A stretch of 64,000 nt of DNA. Source: Streptomyces griseocarneus. GTDB lineage: Bacteria > Actinomycetota > Actinomycetes > Streptomycetales > Streptomycetaceae. Location: assembly GCF_014655595.1 (NCBI RefSeq), contig NZ_BNBL01000006.1, positions 249,906 to 313,905 on the forward strand, given 5' to 3'. Shown in pieces: positions 41,618-50,859 of the stretch; the stretch's first letter is position 1, and each line of letters opens with the position of its first letter. The notes under the pieces are model-generated. The model did no database searches, was not told where the DNA came from, and saw only the letters and a program-made list of their open reading frames with translations. The translations under genes were made by a program, and so were the position numbers.

Positions 41618-42829
41618 ATGACGACGATGACCACGGATGACACCGCCACCGAGACCGAGACCGGCACCGCCACAGACGCCGCCACCGAGCGGCTGCGCCG
41701 CTGGCGGCTCGTGCTCGGCGGGGCCGGCAGCGACGGCACGGGTTGCGCGCTCGCCGGCACCGATGCCGCCATGGACCGCACTCTGGAGGCGCTCTACGGC
41801 TCGGGACCGGGCGACGGCAGCGGGCGCGGGGGCCCGCGCGGGGCCGGCCTCGGCGGCTCGGCGCCGCGCGTCGCCCGCTGGCTGGGGGACATCCGGACGT
41901 ACTTCCCGGCGTCCGTCGTTCAGGTGATGCAGCGCGACGCCATCGACCGGCTGGGGCTGTCCGCCCTGCTGCTCGAGCCGGAGATGCTGGAGGCCGTCGA
42001 GGCGGACGTCCATCTCGTCGGCACGCTGCTCTCGCTCAACAAGGCGATGCCGGAGACCACCAAGGAGACCGCGCGGGCCGTCGTCCGCAAGGTGGTCGAG
42101 GACCTCGAGAAGCGCCTGACGACGCGCACCCGCGCCACGCTCTCCGGCGCCCTGGACCGCTCGGCGCGCGTCAGCCGCCCCCGGCACCACGACATCGACT
42201 GGAACCGCACCATCCGGGCCAATCTCAAGAACTACCTCCCCGAACACCGCACGGTCGTCCCCGAGCGCCTCATCGGCTACGGGCGGGCCTCGCAGGCGGT
42301 GAAGAAGGAGGTGATCCTGTGCATCGACCAGTCCGGTTCGATGGCCGCCTCCGTCGTCTACGCCTCCGTCTTCGGCGCGGTCCTCGCCTCCATGCGCGCC
42401 CTCACCACCCGCCTGGTCGTCTTCGACACGTCCGTCGTGGACCTCACCGACCAGCTGGCCGACCCGGTCGACGTGCTGTTCGGCACCCAGCTCGGCGGCG
42501 GCACGGACATCAACCGCGCGCTCGCCTACTGCCAGTCCCGCATCACCCGCCCGGCCGAGACCGTTGTGGTCCTCATCAGTGATCTCTACGAGGGCGGAAT
42601 CCGCGACGAGATGCTCAAGAGGGTGGCCGCCATGAAGGCATCGGGAGTGCAGTTCGTGACCCTGCTGGCCCTGTCGGACGAGGGCGCCCCCGCCTACGAC
42701 CGCGAACACGCGGCGGCCCTCGCGGCCCTCGGCGCACCCGCCTTCGCCTGCACCCCCGACCTCTTCCCGGACGTGATGGCTGCCGCCCTGGAGAAGCGCC
42801 CGCTGCCCATACCCGAGGCGGCCGCGTGA
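41618..42829 (+). CDS. VWA-domain protein with complete MIDAS (YehP-like)
   Basis: A 403-residue protein. The N-terminal half is helical (RTYFPASVVQVMQRDAIDRL, MPETTKETARAVVRKVVEDL). The von Willebrand A domain starts near 230 with the metal site DQSGS (237-241), a Thr in GGGTDINRAL and an Asp in VVVLISDLYEGG, so the MIDAS is complete. VWA proteins pair with MoxR ATPases as adaptors or substrates carriers. It is the last gene of the operon, 7 nt after DUF5682. The residues 1-30 are Thr/Glu-rich with no signal, so it is cytosolic. Confidence 0.9.
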   Translation: MTTMTTDDTATETETGTATDAATERLRRWRLVLGGAGSDGTGCALAGTDAAMDRTLEALYGSGPGDGSGRGGPRGAGLGGSAPRVARWLGDIRTYFPASVVQVMQRDAIDRLGLSALLLEPEMLEAVEADVHLVGTLLSLNKAMPETTKETARAVVRKVVEDLEKRLTTRTRATLSGALDRSARVSRPRHHDIDWNRTIRANLKNYLPEHRTVVPERLIGYGRASQAVKKEVILCIDQSGSMAASVVYASVFGAVLASMRALTTRLVVFDTSVVDLTDQLADPVDVLFGTQLGGGTDINRALAYCQSRITRPAETVVVLISDLYEGGIRDEMLKRVAAMKASGVQFVTLLALSDEGAPAYDREHAAALAALGAPAFACTPDLFPDVMAAALEKRPLPIPEAAA

Positions 42830-42871
42830 CGGGCCGCGCCGCGCCGGATGAGTACGGGCGCCGTCGCGATC

Positions 42872-42887
42872 TGTGAGCGTAATCACG
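42872..42887. promoter_or_regulatory. Crp-like site upstream of sucCD
   Basis: TGTGAGCGTAATCACG matches the CRP palindrome TGTGA-N6-TCACA at nine of ten positions. It lies 179 nt before the sucC start. Binding by Streptomyces Crp is inference. Confidence 0.4.
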
Positions 42888-43065
42888 GCCTGAGTGTGAC
42901 CTGCGATTTAGGGACCCACCCCCCTCGGGGATAACCTGCGAGACGGACATGCCGCGTCAACGGTGAACGTGTGCCGCCCTCGTAAAAGATCGCGTCGTCA
43001 CGCTGCCTGCGGCACGCCCGCGCAGACAACGAACCGCGATATCCATGGAAAAGGGACGGACGCGC

Positions 43066-44244
43066 GTGGACCTGTTCGAGTACCAGGCGAGGGACCTCTT
43101 CGCCAAGCACGGTGTACCGGTGCTGGCCGGTGAAGTCATCGACACGCCTGAGGGGGCGCGCGCCGCGACCGAGCGTCTCGGCGGCAAGTCGGTCGTCAAG
43201 GCCCAGGTCAAGGTCGGTGGCCGTGGCAAGGCCGGTGGCGTGAAGCTGGCCGCCACCCCGGACGAGGCCGTCGCCCGCGCGACGGACATCCTCGGCATGG
43301 ACATCAAGGGCCACACGGTCCACAAGGTGATGATCGCCGAGACCGCTCCGGAGATCCTCGAGGAGTACTACGTCTCGTACCTCCTCGACCGCACCAACCG
43401 CACCTTCCTGGCCATGGCCTCGGTCGCCGGTGGCATGGACATCGAGGAGGTCGCCGCGACGACCCCCGAGAAGCTCGCCAAGGTGCCGGTCGACGCCAAC
43501 GAGGGCGTCTCCATCGAGAAGGCCCGCGAGATCGTCGCCCAGGCGAAGTTCCCGGCCGAGGTGGCCGAGAAGGTCGCCGAGGTCATGGTGACCCTGTGGA
43601 AGACCTTCGTCGCCGAGGACGCGCTCCTCGTCGAGGTCAACCCGCTGGCCAAGGTCGCCAGCGGCGACGTCATCGCCCTCGACGGCAAGGTCTCGCTCGA
43701 CGAGAACGCCGACTTCCGCCAGCCGGAGCACGAGGCGCTCGAGGACAAGGCCTCGGCCAACCCCCTCGAGGCGGCCGCCAAGGCCAAGGGCCTGAACTAC
43801 GTCAAGCTCGACGGCCAGGTCGGCATCATCGGCAACGGCGCGGGTCTGGTCATGTCGACCCTCGACGTCGTCGCCTACGCCGGTGAGAACCACGGCGGCG
43901 TCAAGCCCGCCAACTTCCTCGACATCGGTGGCGGCGCCTCCGCCGAGGTCATGGCCAACGGTCTCGAGATCATCCTCGGCGACCCGGACGTCAAGTCCGT
44001 CTTCGTCAACGTCTTCGGTGGCATCACCGCGTGCGACGAGGTCGCCAAGGGCATCGTCCAGGCCCTCGAGCTGCTCAAGAACAAGGGCGAGGACGTCACC
44101 AAGCCGCTGGTCGTGCGCCTCGACGGCAACAACGCGGAGCTGGGTCGCAAGATCCTGTCCGACGCCAACCACCCGCTCGTGCAGCGCGTGGACACCATGG
44201 ACGGCGCGGCCGACAAGGCCGCCGAGCTGGCTGCGGCTAAGTAA
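43066..44244 (+). CDS. sucC: Succinyl-CoA synthetase beta subunit (ADP-forming)
   Basis: A 392-residue ATP-grasp subunit of the TCA-cycle enzyme converting succinyl-CoA to succinate with nucleotide phosphorylation. Visible are MDLFEYQARDLFAKHGVPV, the nucleotide-binding VKAQVKVGGRGKAGGV, NPLAKV, GNGAGLVMSTLDVV and the phosphate-binding PANFLDIGGGA. The GTG at 43066 follows AAGGGA and gives the usual length; an ATG at 43045 lacks a ribosome site. sucD begins 20 nt after its stop. Confidence 0.97.
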   Translation: MDLFEYQARDLFAKHGVPVLAGEVIDTPEGARAATERLGGKSVVKAQVKVGGRGKAGGVKLAATPDEAVARATDILGMDIKGHTVHKVMIAETAPEILEEYYVSYLLDRTNRTFLAMASVAGGMDIEEVAATTPEKLAKVPVDANEGVSIEKAREIVAQAKFPAEVAEKVAEVMVTLWKTFVAEDALLVEVNPLAKVASGDVIALDGKVSLDENADFRQPEHEALEDKASANPLEAAAKAKGLNYVKLDGQVGIIGNGAGLVMSTLDVVAYAGENHGGVKPANFLDIGGGASAEVMANGLEIILGDPDVKSVFVNVFGGITACDEVAKGIVQALELLKNKGEDVTKPLVVRLDGNNAELGRKILSDANHPLVQRVDTMDGAADKAAELAAAK

Positions 44245-44264
44245 AGGACGAGGACTCCACAACC

Positions 44265-45149
44265 ATGGCTATCTTCCTCACCAAGGACAGCAAGGTCATC
44301 GTCCAGGGGATGACCGGTGCCACGGGCATGAAGCACACCAAGCTCATGCTGGGTGACGGCACCAACATCGTCGGCGGCGTGAACCCGCGCAAGGCCGGCA
44401 CCGAGGTCGACTTCGACGGCACGGCCGTCCCGGTCTTCGGCTCCGTCGCCGAGGCGATGGAGAAGACCGGCGCCGACGTCACCGTCGTCTTCGTGCCGCC
44501 GGCCTTCGCCAAGGCCGCCGTGGTCGAGGCGATCGACGCCGGGATCGGCCTGGCCGTCGTCATCACCGAGGGCATCGCCGTCCACGACTCGGCCGCCTTC
44601 TGGGCGTACGCCAAGTCCAAGGGCAACAAGACCCGCATCATCGGCCCGAACTGCCCCGGTCTGATCACCCCGGGCCAGTCGAACGCCGGCATCATCCCGG
44701 GCGACATCACCAAGCCCGGCCGCATCGGTCTGGTGTCCAAGTCGGGCACGCTGACCTACCAGATGATGTACGAGCTCCGTGACATCGGCTTCTCCTCCGC
44801 CGTCGGCATCGGTGGCGACCCGGTCATCGGCACCACGCACATCGACGCCCTCGCCGCGTTCGAGGCCGACCCCGACACCGACCTGATCGTCATGATCGGC
44901 GAGATCGGCGGCGACGCCGAGGAGCGGGCCGCGGACTTCATCAAGGCCAACGTCACCAAGCCGGTCGTCGGCTACGTGGCCGGCTTCACCGCGCCCGAGG
45001 GCAAGACGATGGGCCACGCCGGCGCCATCGTGTCCGGCTCCTCCGGCACGGCGCAGGCGAAGAAGGAGGCCCTGGAGGCCGCGGGCGTGAAGGTCGGCAA
45101 GACCCCGTCCGAGACCGCCCGCCTCGCGCGCGCCGCGCTGGCCGGCTGA
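44265..45149 (+). CDS. sucD: Succinyl-CoA synthetase alpha subunit
   Basis: A 294-residue CoA-binding subunit. MTGATGMKHTKLML is the CoA-binding Rossmann motif, GVNPRKAGTEVDF follows, IGPNCPGLITPG and VSKSGTLTYQM are typical. The phosphorylated active-site His is in GHAGAIVSG. It is co-transcribed with sucC, 20 nt downstream, and ends at a very strong terminator. Confidence 0.98.
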   Translation: MAIFLTKDSKVIVQGMTGATGMKHTKLMLGDGTNIVGGVNPRKAGTEVDFDGTAVPVFGSVAEAMEKTGADVTVVFVPPAFAKAAVVEAIDAGIGLAVVITEGIAVHDSAAFWAYAKSKGNKTRIIGPNCPGLITPGQSNAGIIPGDITKPGRIGLVSKSGTLTYQMMYELRDIGFSSAVGIGGDPVIGTTHIDALAAFEADPDTDLIVMIGEIGGDAEERAADFIKANVTKPVVGYVAGFTAPEGKTMGHAGAIVSGSSGTAQAKKEALEAAGVKVGKTPSETARLARAALAG

Positions 45150-45209
45150 CCCTTCTCCGGGTTCCCCGGCGGCTCCTCCGGTCCTCCGGCGGACGCCAAG
45201 GCTCCACGA

Positions 45210-45244
45210 CGTGGGCCCGCACCCCTTTGGGGTGCGGGCCCACG
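45210..45244 (+). terminator. Terminator of the sucCD operon
   Basis: A perfect 16 bp stem (CGTGGGCCCGCACCCC with GGGGTGCGGGCCCACG) and a TTT loop, 60 nt after the sucD stop. Confidence 0.92.
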
Positions 45245-45313
45245 CCCGTATCCCCCCTCGTACGCCCGTATCCACCACCCCCCGTACGCCCGCATACACC
45301 CCGTACAGCCGCA
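45242..45313. repeat. Four copies of an ACGCCCGTA-like motif
   Basis: ACGCCCGTA or close variants start at 45242, 45262, 45286 and 45305, spaced 19-24 bp, between the sucCD terminator and the next gene. A decayed tandem repeat is likely. Confidence 0.5.
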
Positions 45314-45397
45314 TAGGCGCATTCATCCGGCGCAAGCGACACGACGGGCATGTGACGGCTACCCGAACCGAAGCCGCGTTCTTGGCAGCATGGCCCC

Positions 45398-47437
45398 GTG
45401 AGCCAGTACGCCGATCACGGCCCGTCGTCGCCGTCCCGCCAGCGGCCCGCCGTGAGCGGGGCGTCCGCGACGACCACGGTGTTCTTCGGCGGGGTGCTCG
45501 CCGCGGGCCTGGGGCTCGGCGCCTTCGCCATGATCGTGCTGGCGCTGTGGATCACCTCCCCGTACCCCGACGGCGGCCCGGCGGGCGCCCTGCGCGTGGC
45601 CGCCGACCTCTGGCTGCTGGCCCACGGCGCCGACCTCGTCCGCACCGACTCCCTCTCCGGCAACCCCGTCCCCATCGGGCTGACACCCCTGCTCTTCGCG
45701 GCCGTGCCCTGCACCCTGCTCTACCGCGCCGCCCGGCACGCGCTCGAGCCCGCCGAGGGGGCGCCGCCGGACGAACCGGGCCCCGCGCCGCGCACCGCGT
45801 TCACCGCGATGCTCGGCGGCTATCTGCTGGTGGCCCTGGCCGTGGTGGTCTACGCGTGGTCCGCGCCGGTGCGCCCCGCGCCGCTGAGCGTGCTGCTGTG
45901 TCTGCCGCTGGTCGCGGGAGCGTTCATCGCGGCCGGGATCTGGACCGCGGCGGGCCGCCCCGGGCTGCCCGCGCCGTCGCTGGTGCGGCGGACGGTGCCC
46001 GAGGGCGTGCGGTGCTGGTTCACCGGCGCGCATCTGGCCGAGGTCGTACGGGCCGCCGGGGCGGCCACGGCCGTGCTGCTGGGCGGCGGCGCGCTGCTGG
46101 TGGCCGTGTCGCTGGCCCTGCACGCGGGCGTGGCCGAGGACGCGTTCATCCAGCTGGCGCCGCGCTGGTCGGGCCGGGTGGCGGTCTGCCTGGTGAGCGC
46201 GGCCCTGCTGCCCAACGCGATGATCTGGGCCGTGGCGTACGGCCTCGGGCCCGGCTTCACGGTCGGCGCCGACAGTGTGGTCGCCCCGCTGACGGCGGTA
46301 CCCAAGCTGTCCCCGCTGCCGCACTTCCCGCTGCTCGCCGCGCTGCCGTCGCCCGGCGAGGCCGGGCCGCTGGTGCTGGTGGGCGCGGCGGCACTGGCGG
46401 CCGCGGCCGGGATCGCGGTGGCGCTCGCCGCCGTTCCCCGGCCGCGGGTCGCGGACCCCGCCTCCGATCCCGCCGTACCCTCCCCGCCTCTGCCGGGCTG
46501 GATGGACGCGGCCGTGACGGCCGTTCTGGGGGCGCTGCTGTGCGGAGTGGTGATGACGGTGCTGGCGTACGCGGCGTCCGGCCCGCTCGGCAACGCCGCG
46601 CTGGCGGGCTTCGGCCCGCGGTGGTGGCGTACGGGCGCGTCGGCGGCCGCCTGCACGGTGGCCGTGGGGCTGCCGGGGGCGATGCTGATGCGGTGGCGGC
46701 TGGGAGTTGCATTGCGGGACGACCGTGAGCGAACGAGGCTGACGGGATGGCGGAGGGTGGGGGAGCTGCTGGGGCTGGCGGTGGCGCCACCATCGTCGAC
46801 GGATCCCGCGATGGCTCCCGCTCCACAGGCCCCGCACGAGGCTGTGGCCAACGCCACCCCCGACCCCGCTGCCACTTCCGGCCCCGCTGCCGCCACCGCC
46901 CCTGCCGACACCGACACCGACACCGACACGGGCACGGGCACCGGCACCGACGCCCCCTCGGTCCCCGCGACCCCCGCGACCCCTGCCGACCCCGCCGAGG
47001 AGCCCGGCAGCGGGCCGTCCCGGTCCTGGTGGCGGGCGGTGGCGGCCTGGTTCGGGTTCGCCGTGGGCGGGGCGGCCGTGCCGGCGACGACGGAGAGCGT
47101 GGCCTACGAGCCGGAGACGCTGCCGGTGATGCCCACGCCGCACAGCGAGGCGATGCCGGAGGCGGCGGCGACCTCGCGCCGGCTCGAGCGGCGGCGCTGG
47201 TGGAAGCCCCGGCGGCGCAAGGGGACGCGGCGCAAGCCGCGCTCCGCGAGCCGCCCGGCTCCAGCGCTCGCCCAGCCGCCGGTGCCGGCGTGGCACGACG
47301 CGGCGTCCCGCCGGGGGCGGTGGGCCGCGCTGAAGGACTCGGGGGGCGGGCTCATGACCGACTTCGCGCCCCGGGACCTGACGCTGCCGGCGCGGGAGGA
47401 GAGGGCCGACTTCCCGCCGCCCCACCCCTTCCCGTAG
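45398..47437 (+). CDS. DUF6350 / PerM-like polytopic membrane protein
   Basis: A 679-residue protein with about ten hydrophobic helices over the first 450 residues. They include TTVFFGGVLAAGLGLGAFAM, the PIGLTPLLFAAVPCTLLY segment, and VTAVLGALLCGVVMTVLAYA. A long charged C-terminal tail with Asp/Thr repeats and basic RRRKGTRRKPR follows. It occupies the position between sucD and purN held in Mycobacterium by PerM (Rv0955), a cell-division membrane protein, which supports that assignment. The GTG at 45398 has no strong Shine-Dalgarno site. Its activity is unknown. Confidence 0.82.
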   Translation: MSQYADHGPSSPSRQRPAVSGASATTTVFFGGVLAAGLGLGAFAMIVLALWITSPYPDGGPAGALRVAADLWLLAHGADLVRTDSLSGNPVPIGLTPLLFAAVPCTLLYRAARHALEPAEGAPPDEPGPAPRTAFTAMLGGYLLVALAVVVYAWSAPVRPAPLSVLLCLPLVAGAFIAAGIWTAAGRPGLPAPSLVRRTVPEGVRCWFTGAHLAEVVRAAGAATAVLLGGGALLVAVSLALHAGVAEDAFIQLAPRWSGRVAVCLVSAALLPNAMIWAVAYGLGPGFTVGADSVVAPLTAVPKLSPLPHFPLLAALPSPGEAGPLVLVGAAALAAAAGIAVALAAVPRPRVADPASDPAVPSPPLPGWMDAAVTAVLGALLCGVVMTVLAYAASGPLGNAALAGFGPRWWRTGASAAACTVAVGLPGAMLMRWRLGVALRDDRERTRLTGWRRVGELLGLAVAPPSSTDPAMAPAPQAPHEAVANATPDPAATSGPAAATAPADTDTDTDTGTGTGTDAPSVPATPATPADPAEEPGSGPSRSWWRAVAAWFGFAVGGAAVPATTESVAYEPETLPVMPTPHSEAMPEAAATSRRLERRRWWKPRRRKGTRRKPRSASRPAPALAQPPVPAWHDAASRRGRWAALKDSGGGLMTDFAPRDLTLPAREERADFPPPHPFP

Positions 47438-47500
47438 CCGGGGCGGGTTTCCCGCAGCCGGGGCTGGGCTTCCCGCAGGCCGGGGCGGGGCCCGGCGACC

Positions 47501-48241
47501 TCAGTCCTGGTTGCCGAGCAGCGGCCGCAGCTGCTTGGGCAGGTGGTTCTCGCACGCCTGCCGGGACGTCTGGGTCAGGGCGTCGTCCACGCACGTGTAG
47601 TACTCGCGGTAGACGAGGTGGAACGAGAACGTCGCCGCGACGATGGCCAGCGCCAGGCCGCCCGTGACCAGGCCGCTCACCGCCGCCGTGGTCTGGGGGC
47701 GGAAGCCGCCGGAAGCCGGGCCGGCGGCCGGGGCCGGGGAGTCCGGGTCGCGGGGCCTGGCCTTGGCGCGCAGCGAGCTCACGCCCCAGTACAGGGAGAG
47801 CGCGCCCAGCAGCAGGGCCACCTGCGGAATGCTGAAGAGGGCGAAGAAGAAGCCCCACATGCCCGCGAGCAGGGCGTAGCGGGCGCGCCGCTGCGCCGGG
47901 TCCGTCGGGTCCCAGCGCAGGCCGCCGCCGGGGCCGCCCGGGCCGCCGCCCGGTCCCTGGCCGCCGCCGAAGCCGCCGTCCTGGCGGCCGGGCTGCCGGC
48001 TGCTCCACTGGCTGCCCCATGCCGGTCGCTGGTCGTCCCCGGAACCGCCGTCGCCGTCCCCCTCGCCGCCGCCCGAGGGCGTCCGCGGCTGCCAGGGCCG
48101 GTCCGGCTGCCCCTTCGGCGGCGCCGCGAAGGGGTTGTCCCGCTCCTCCGGGCCGGCGGACGGCGGCGACTGGCGCTCGCGCAGCACGGCGGCGGTGGGC
48201 AGCGGGGGGCGGTGAGCCGCGTGGCGGCGTCGGTCCGGCAT
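47501..48241 (-). CDS. Membrane protein with Gly/Pro-rich N-terminal region
   Basis: A 246-residue protein. The first 120 residues are hydrophilic and rich in Gly, Pro, Asp and Gln (GGGQGPGGGPGGPGGGLRW). Three hydrophobic helices follow (ALLAGMWGFFFALFSIPQVALLLGAL region and VSGLVTGGLALAIVAATFSF) and then a short outer tail with two Cys (YYTCVDDALTQTSRQACENHLPK). I do not recognise a named function. It is divergent from purN across 264 bp and conserved in position near PerM in Streptomyces. Confidence 0.78.
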   Translation of the reverse strand: MPDRRRHAAHRPPLPTAAVLRERQSPPSAGPEERDNPFAAPPKGQPDRPWQPRTPSGGGEGDGDGGSGDDQRPAWGSQWSSRQPGRQDGGFGGGQGPGGGPGGPGGGLRWDPTDPAQRRARYALLAGMWGFFFALFSIPQVALLLGALSLYWGVSSLRAKARPRDPDSPAPAAGPASGGFRPQTTAAVSGLVTGGLALAIVAATFSFHLVYREYYTCVDDALTQTSRQACENHLPKQLRPLLGNQD

Positions 48242-48505
48242 GTGGAGTGTGTCTTCCCCTTGTGTCGTCGGCCTGCACCTCGAGCGTACGGCGCCGCGCC
48301 CGTTTTCCCGCGCCGCCGTCCGATCCGGTCCCGACGCTACCTCCCGTGCGCGCCCCCGTCCCGTGGGGGCGGTTCGGTGTGCCGGTATCGTTGCTGGCGG
48401 TCGGCGGCTTCGTAGGGTTCCCCGTATTCGGCGCCCCTCCCGTTTCGTACGACCATACAAACCGCACCACCTGCACCGCACCACCCCGCGAGAAAGGGTC
48501 CCGCC

Positions 48506-49135
48506 GTGGAGCCGCCGCCGAACCGTCCCGCCCGCGTCGTCGCGCTCGTCTCCGGTTCCGGCACGAACCTGCAGGCCCTGCTGGACGCCGTCGCCGCCGA
48601 CCCGGACGGCTACGGCGCCCGCGTCGTGGCCGTCGGCGCGGACCGCGAGGACATCGTGGGGCTCGAGCGCGCCGAGCGCGCCGGGCTGCCGACGTTCGTG
48701 TGCCGGGTGAAGGACCACCCCAGCCGCGACGCCTGGGACCGCGCGCTGACGGAGGCGACCGCGGCATACGAGCCGGACCTGGTCGTCTCCGCGGGCTTCA
48801 TGAAGATCCTGGGCAAGGAGTTCCTCGCCCGGTTCGGCGGGCGGATCGTCAACACGCACCCCGCCCTGCTCCCCAGCTTTCCCGGCGCCCACGGCGTGCG
48901 CGACGCGCTCGCGTACGGCGTGCGGGTGACCGGCTGCACCGTCCACTTCGTCGACGAGGGCGTCGACACCGGCCCGATCATCGCCCAGGGCGTGGTCGAG
49001 GTCCGGGACGAGGACGACGAATCCGCGCTGCACGAGCGGATCAAGGAAGTCGAGCGAGCGCTGCTCGTCGAGGTCGTGGGGCGTCTGGCCCGCAACGGCT
49101 ACCGCATAGAGGGACGAAAGGTGAAATTCCTGTGA
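48506..49135 (+). CDS. purN: Phosphoribosylglycinamide formyltransferase
   Basis: A 209-residue GAR transformylase that uses 10-formyl-THF in purine synthesis. VALVSGSGTNLQALLDAV is the phosphate-binding start. The catalytic HPALLPSFPGAHG (Asn-His-Asp system) and VHFVDEGVDTGPIIAQ follow. The GTG at 48506 is preceded by AAAGGGT. Its TGA overlaps the purH GTG by 4 nt, so the two purine enzymes are translationally coupled. FolD encoded downstream supplies the folate precursor. Confidence 0.97.
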   Translation: MEPPPNRPARVVALVSGSGTNLQALLDAVAADPDGYGARVVAVGADREDIVGLERAERAGLPTFVCRVKDHPSRDAWDRALTEATAAYEPDLVVSAGFMKILGKEFLARFGGRIVNTHPALLPSFPGAHGVRDALAYGVRVTGCTVHFVDEGVDTGPIIAQGVVEVRDEDDESALHERIKEVERALLVEVVGRLARNGYRIEGRKVKFL

Positions 49136-50694
49136 CCGCCGAAGGTATGAAGCGGCCCATCCGCCGCGCGCTGGTCAGCGTCTACGACAAGACCGGGCTG
49201 GAGGAGCTCGCGCGCGGTCTGCACGAGGCGGGCGTCGAGCTGGTCTCGACCGGTTCCACGGCCGGCCGGATCGCCGCCGCCGGCGTCCCCGTCACCAAGG
49301 TGGAGGAGCTGACCGGCTTCCCCGAGTGCCTGGACGGCCGGGTGAAGACCCTGCACCCGCGCGTGCACGCCGGCATCCTCGCCGACCAGCGCCTGGAGGC
49401 CCACCGCGAGCAGCTCGAGAAGCTGGGCGTGGCCGCCTTCGAGCTGGTGATCGTCAACCTCTACCCGTTCCGCGAGACCGTCGCCTCGGGAGCCTCGCCC
49501 GACGAGTGCGTCGAGCAGATCGACATCGGCGGCCCCTCGATGGTCCGCGCCGCCGCCAAGAACCACCCCTCCGTCGCCGTGATCGTCAACCCCGGACGCT
49601 ACGACGACGTGCTCAAGGCCGTCGCCGACGGCGGCTTCGACCTCGCCGCCCGCAAGCGCCTGGCCGCCGAGGCGTTCCAGCACACGGCCGCGTACGACGT
49701 GGCCGTCGCGAACTGGTTCGCCGAGGGCTACGGCGCGGACGAGGGCCCCTGGCCGGACTTCATCGGCGTCTCCTACGAGCGCCAGCAGGTCCTGCGCTAC
49801 GGCGAGAACCCCCACCAGCCCGCCGCCCTCTACACCGACGGCACGGGCAAGGGCCTCGCCTACGCCGAGCAGCTGCACGGCAAGGAGATGTCGTACAACA
49901 ACTACGTGGACACCGAGGCCGCCCGTCGCGCCGCGTACGACCACACCGACCCCTGCGTCGCCATCATCAAGCACGCCAACCCGTGCGGCATCGCGACCGG
50001 CGCCGACGTCGCCGAGGCGCACCGCAAGGCGCACGCCTGCGACCCGCTGTCCGCGTTCGGCGGCGTGATCGCCGTCAACAGCCCGGTGTCGGTGGCCATG
50101 GCCGAGCAGGTCGCCGAGATCTTCACCGAGGTCATCATCGCCCCGGCCTACGAGGACGGCGCCGTCGAGGTGCTGGCCCGCAAGAAGAACATCCGTGTGC
50201 TGCGCTGCGCCGACGCCCCCGCGGCGCACGGCGAGTCCCGGCCCGTCGAGGGCGGTCTGCTGGTCCAGGCCAAGGACCGCCTCCAGGCCGAGGGCGACGA
50301 CCCGGCCAACTGGACGCTGGCGACCGGCGAGGCGCTCTCCGCCGAGGAGCTCGCCGAGCTGGCCTTCGCCTGGAAGGCCTGCCGCGCGGTGAAGTCCAAC
50401 GCCATCCTGCTGGCCAAGGACAGCGCGACCGTCGGCGTCGGCATGGGCCAGGTCAACCGCGTCGACTCCGCCAAGCTCGCCGTCCAGCGCGCGGGCGAGG
50501 AGCGCGCGCGGGGCGCGTACGCCGCCTCGGACGCCTTCTTCCCCTTCCCCGACGGGCTCGAGGTGCTCACCGCGGCCGGCATCAAGGCCGTGGCCCAGCC
50601 GGGCGGTTCGGTCCGCGACGAGCAGGTCGTCGAGGCGGCGAAGGCGGCGGGCGTGACGATGTACTTCACCGGCACGCGCCACTTCTTCCACTGA
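49132..50694 (+). CDS. purH: AICAR transformylase / IMP cyclohydrolase
   Basis: A 520-residue bifunctional enzyme for the last two steps of IMP synthesis. The N-terminal MGS-like cyclohydrolase domain starts RRALVSVYDKTGLEELARGL and includes FPECLDGRVKTLHP. The transformylase domain has RYGENPHQPAAL, the catalytic HGKEMSYNNYVD and KHANPCG, and ends with DEQVVEAAKAAGVTMYFTGTRHF. The GTG start overlaps the purN stop; an ATG 15 nt later is possible. A 16 bp stem terminator follows 6 nt after the stop. Confidence 0.98.
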   Translation: MTAEGMKRPIRRALVSVYDKTGLEELARGLHEAGVELVSTGSTAGRIAAAGVPVTKVEELTGFPECLDGRVKTLHPRVHAGILADQRLEAHREQLEKLGVAAFELVIVNLYPFRETVASGASPDECVEQIDIGGPSMVRAAAKNHPSVAVIVNPGRYDDVLKAVADGGFDLAARKRLAAEAFQHTAAYDVAVANWFAEGYGADEGPWPDFIGVSYERQQVLRYGENPHQPAALYTDGTGKGLAYAEQLHGKEMSYNNYVDTEAARRAAYDHTDPCVAIIKHANPCGIATGADVAEAHRKAHACDPLSAFGGVIAVNSPVSVAMAEQVAEIFTEVIIAPAYEDGAVEVLARKKNIRVLRCADAPAAHGESRPVEGGLLVQAKDRLQAEGDDPANWTLATGEALSAEELAELAFAWKACRAVKSNAILLAKDSATVGVGMGQVNRVDSAKLAVQRAGEERARGAYAASDAFFPFPDGLEVLTAAGIKAVAQPGGSVRDEQVVEAAKAAGVTMYFTGTRHFFH

Positions 50695-50700
50695 CCGGGA

Positions 50701-50740
50701 CGGCCGTACGGACGCGCGCCCGCCCGCGTCCGTACGGCCG
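50701..50740 (+). terminator. Terminator of the purNH operon
   Basis: CGGCCGTACGGACGCG pairs perfectly with CGCGTCCGTACGGCCG around an 8 nt loop, immediately after purH. Confidence 0.9.
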
Positions 50741-50859
50741 TACGCCCATGGGCGCGGCGACCGTGCCGCACCGTGGGCGGTTCACACCCCACGCCATTGG
50801 CACACCGCGGACCCGACCTGAGTGGAAGGCGGGCCGCACGATCCGGGAGGATGGCCCCC

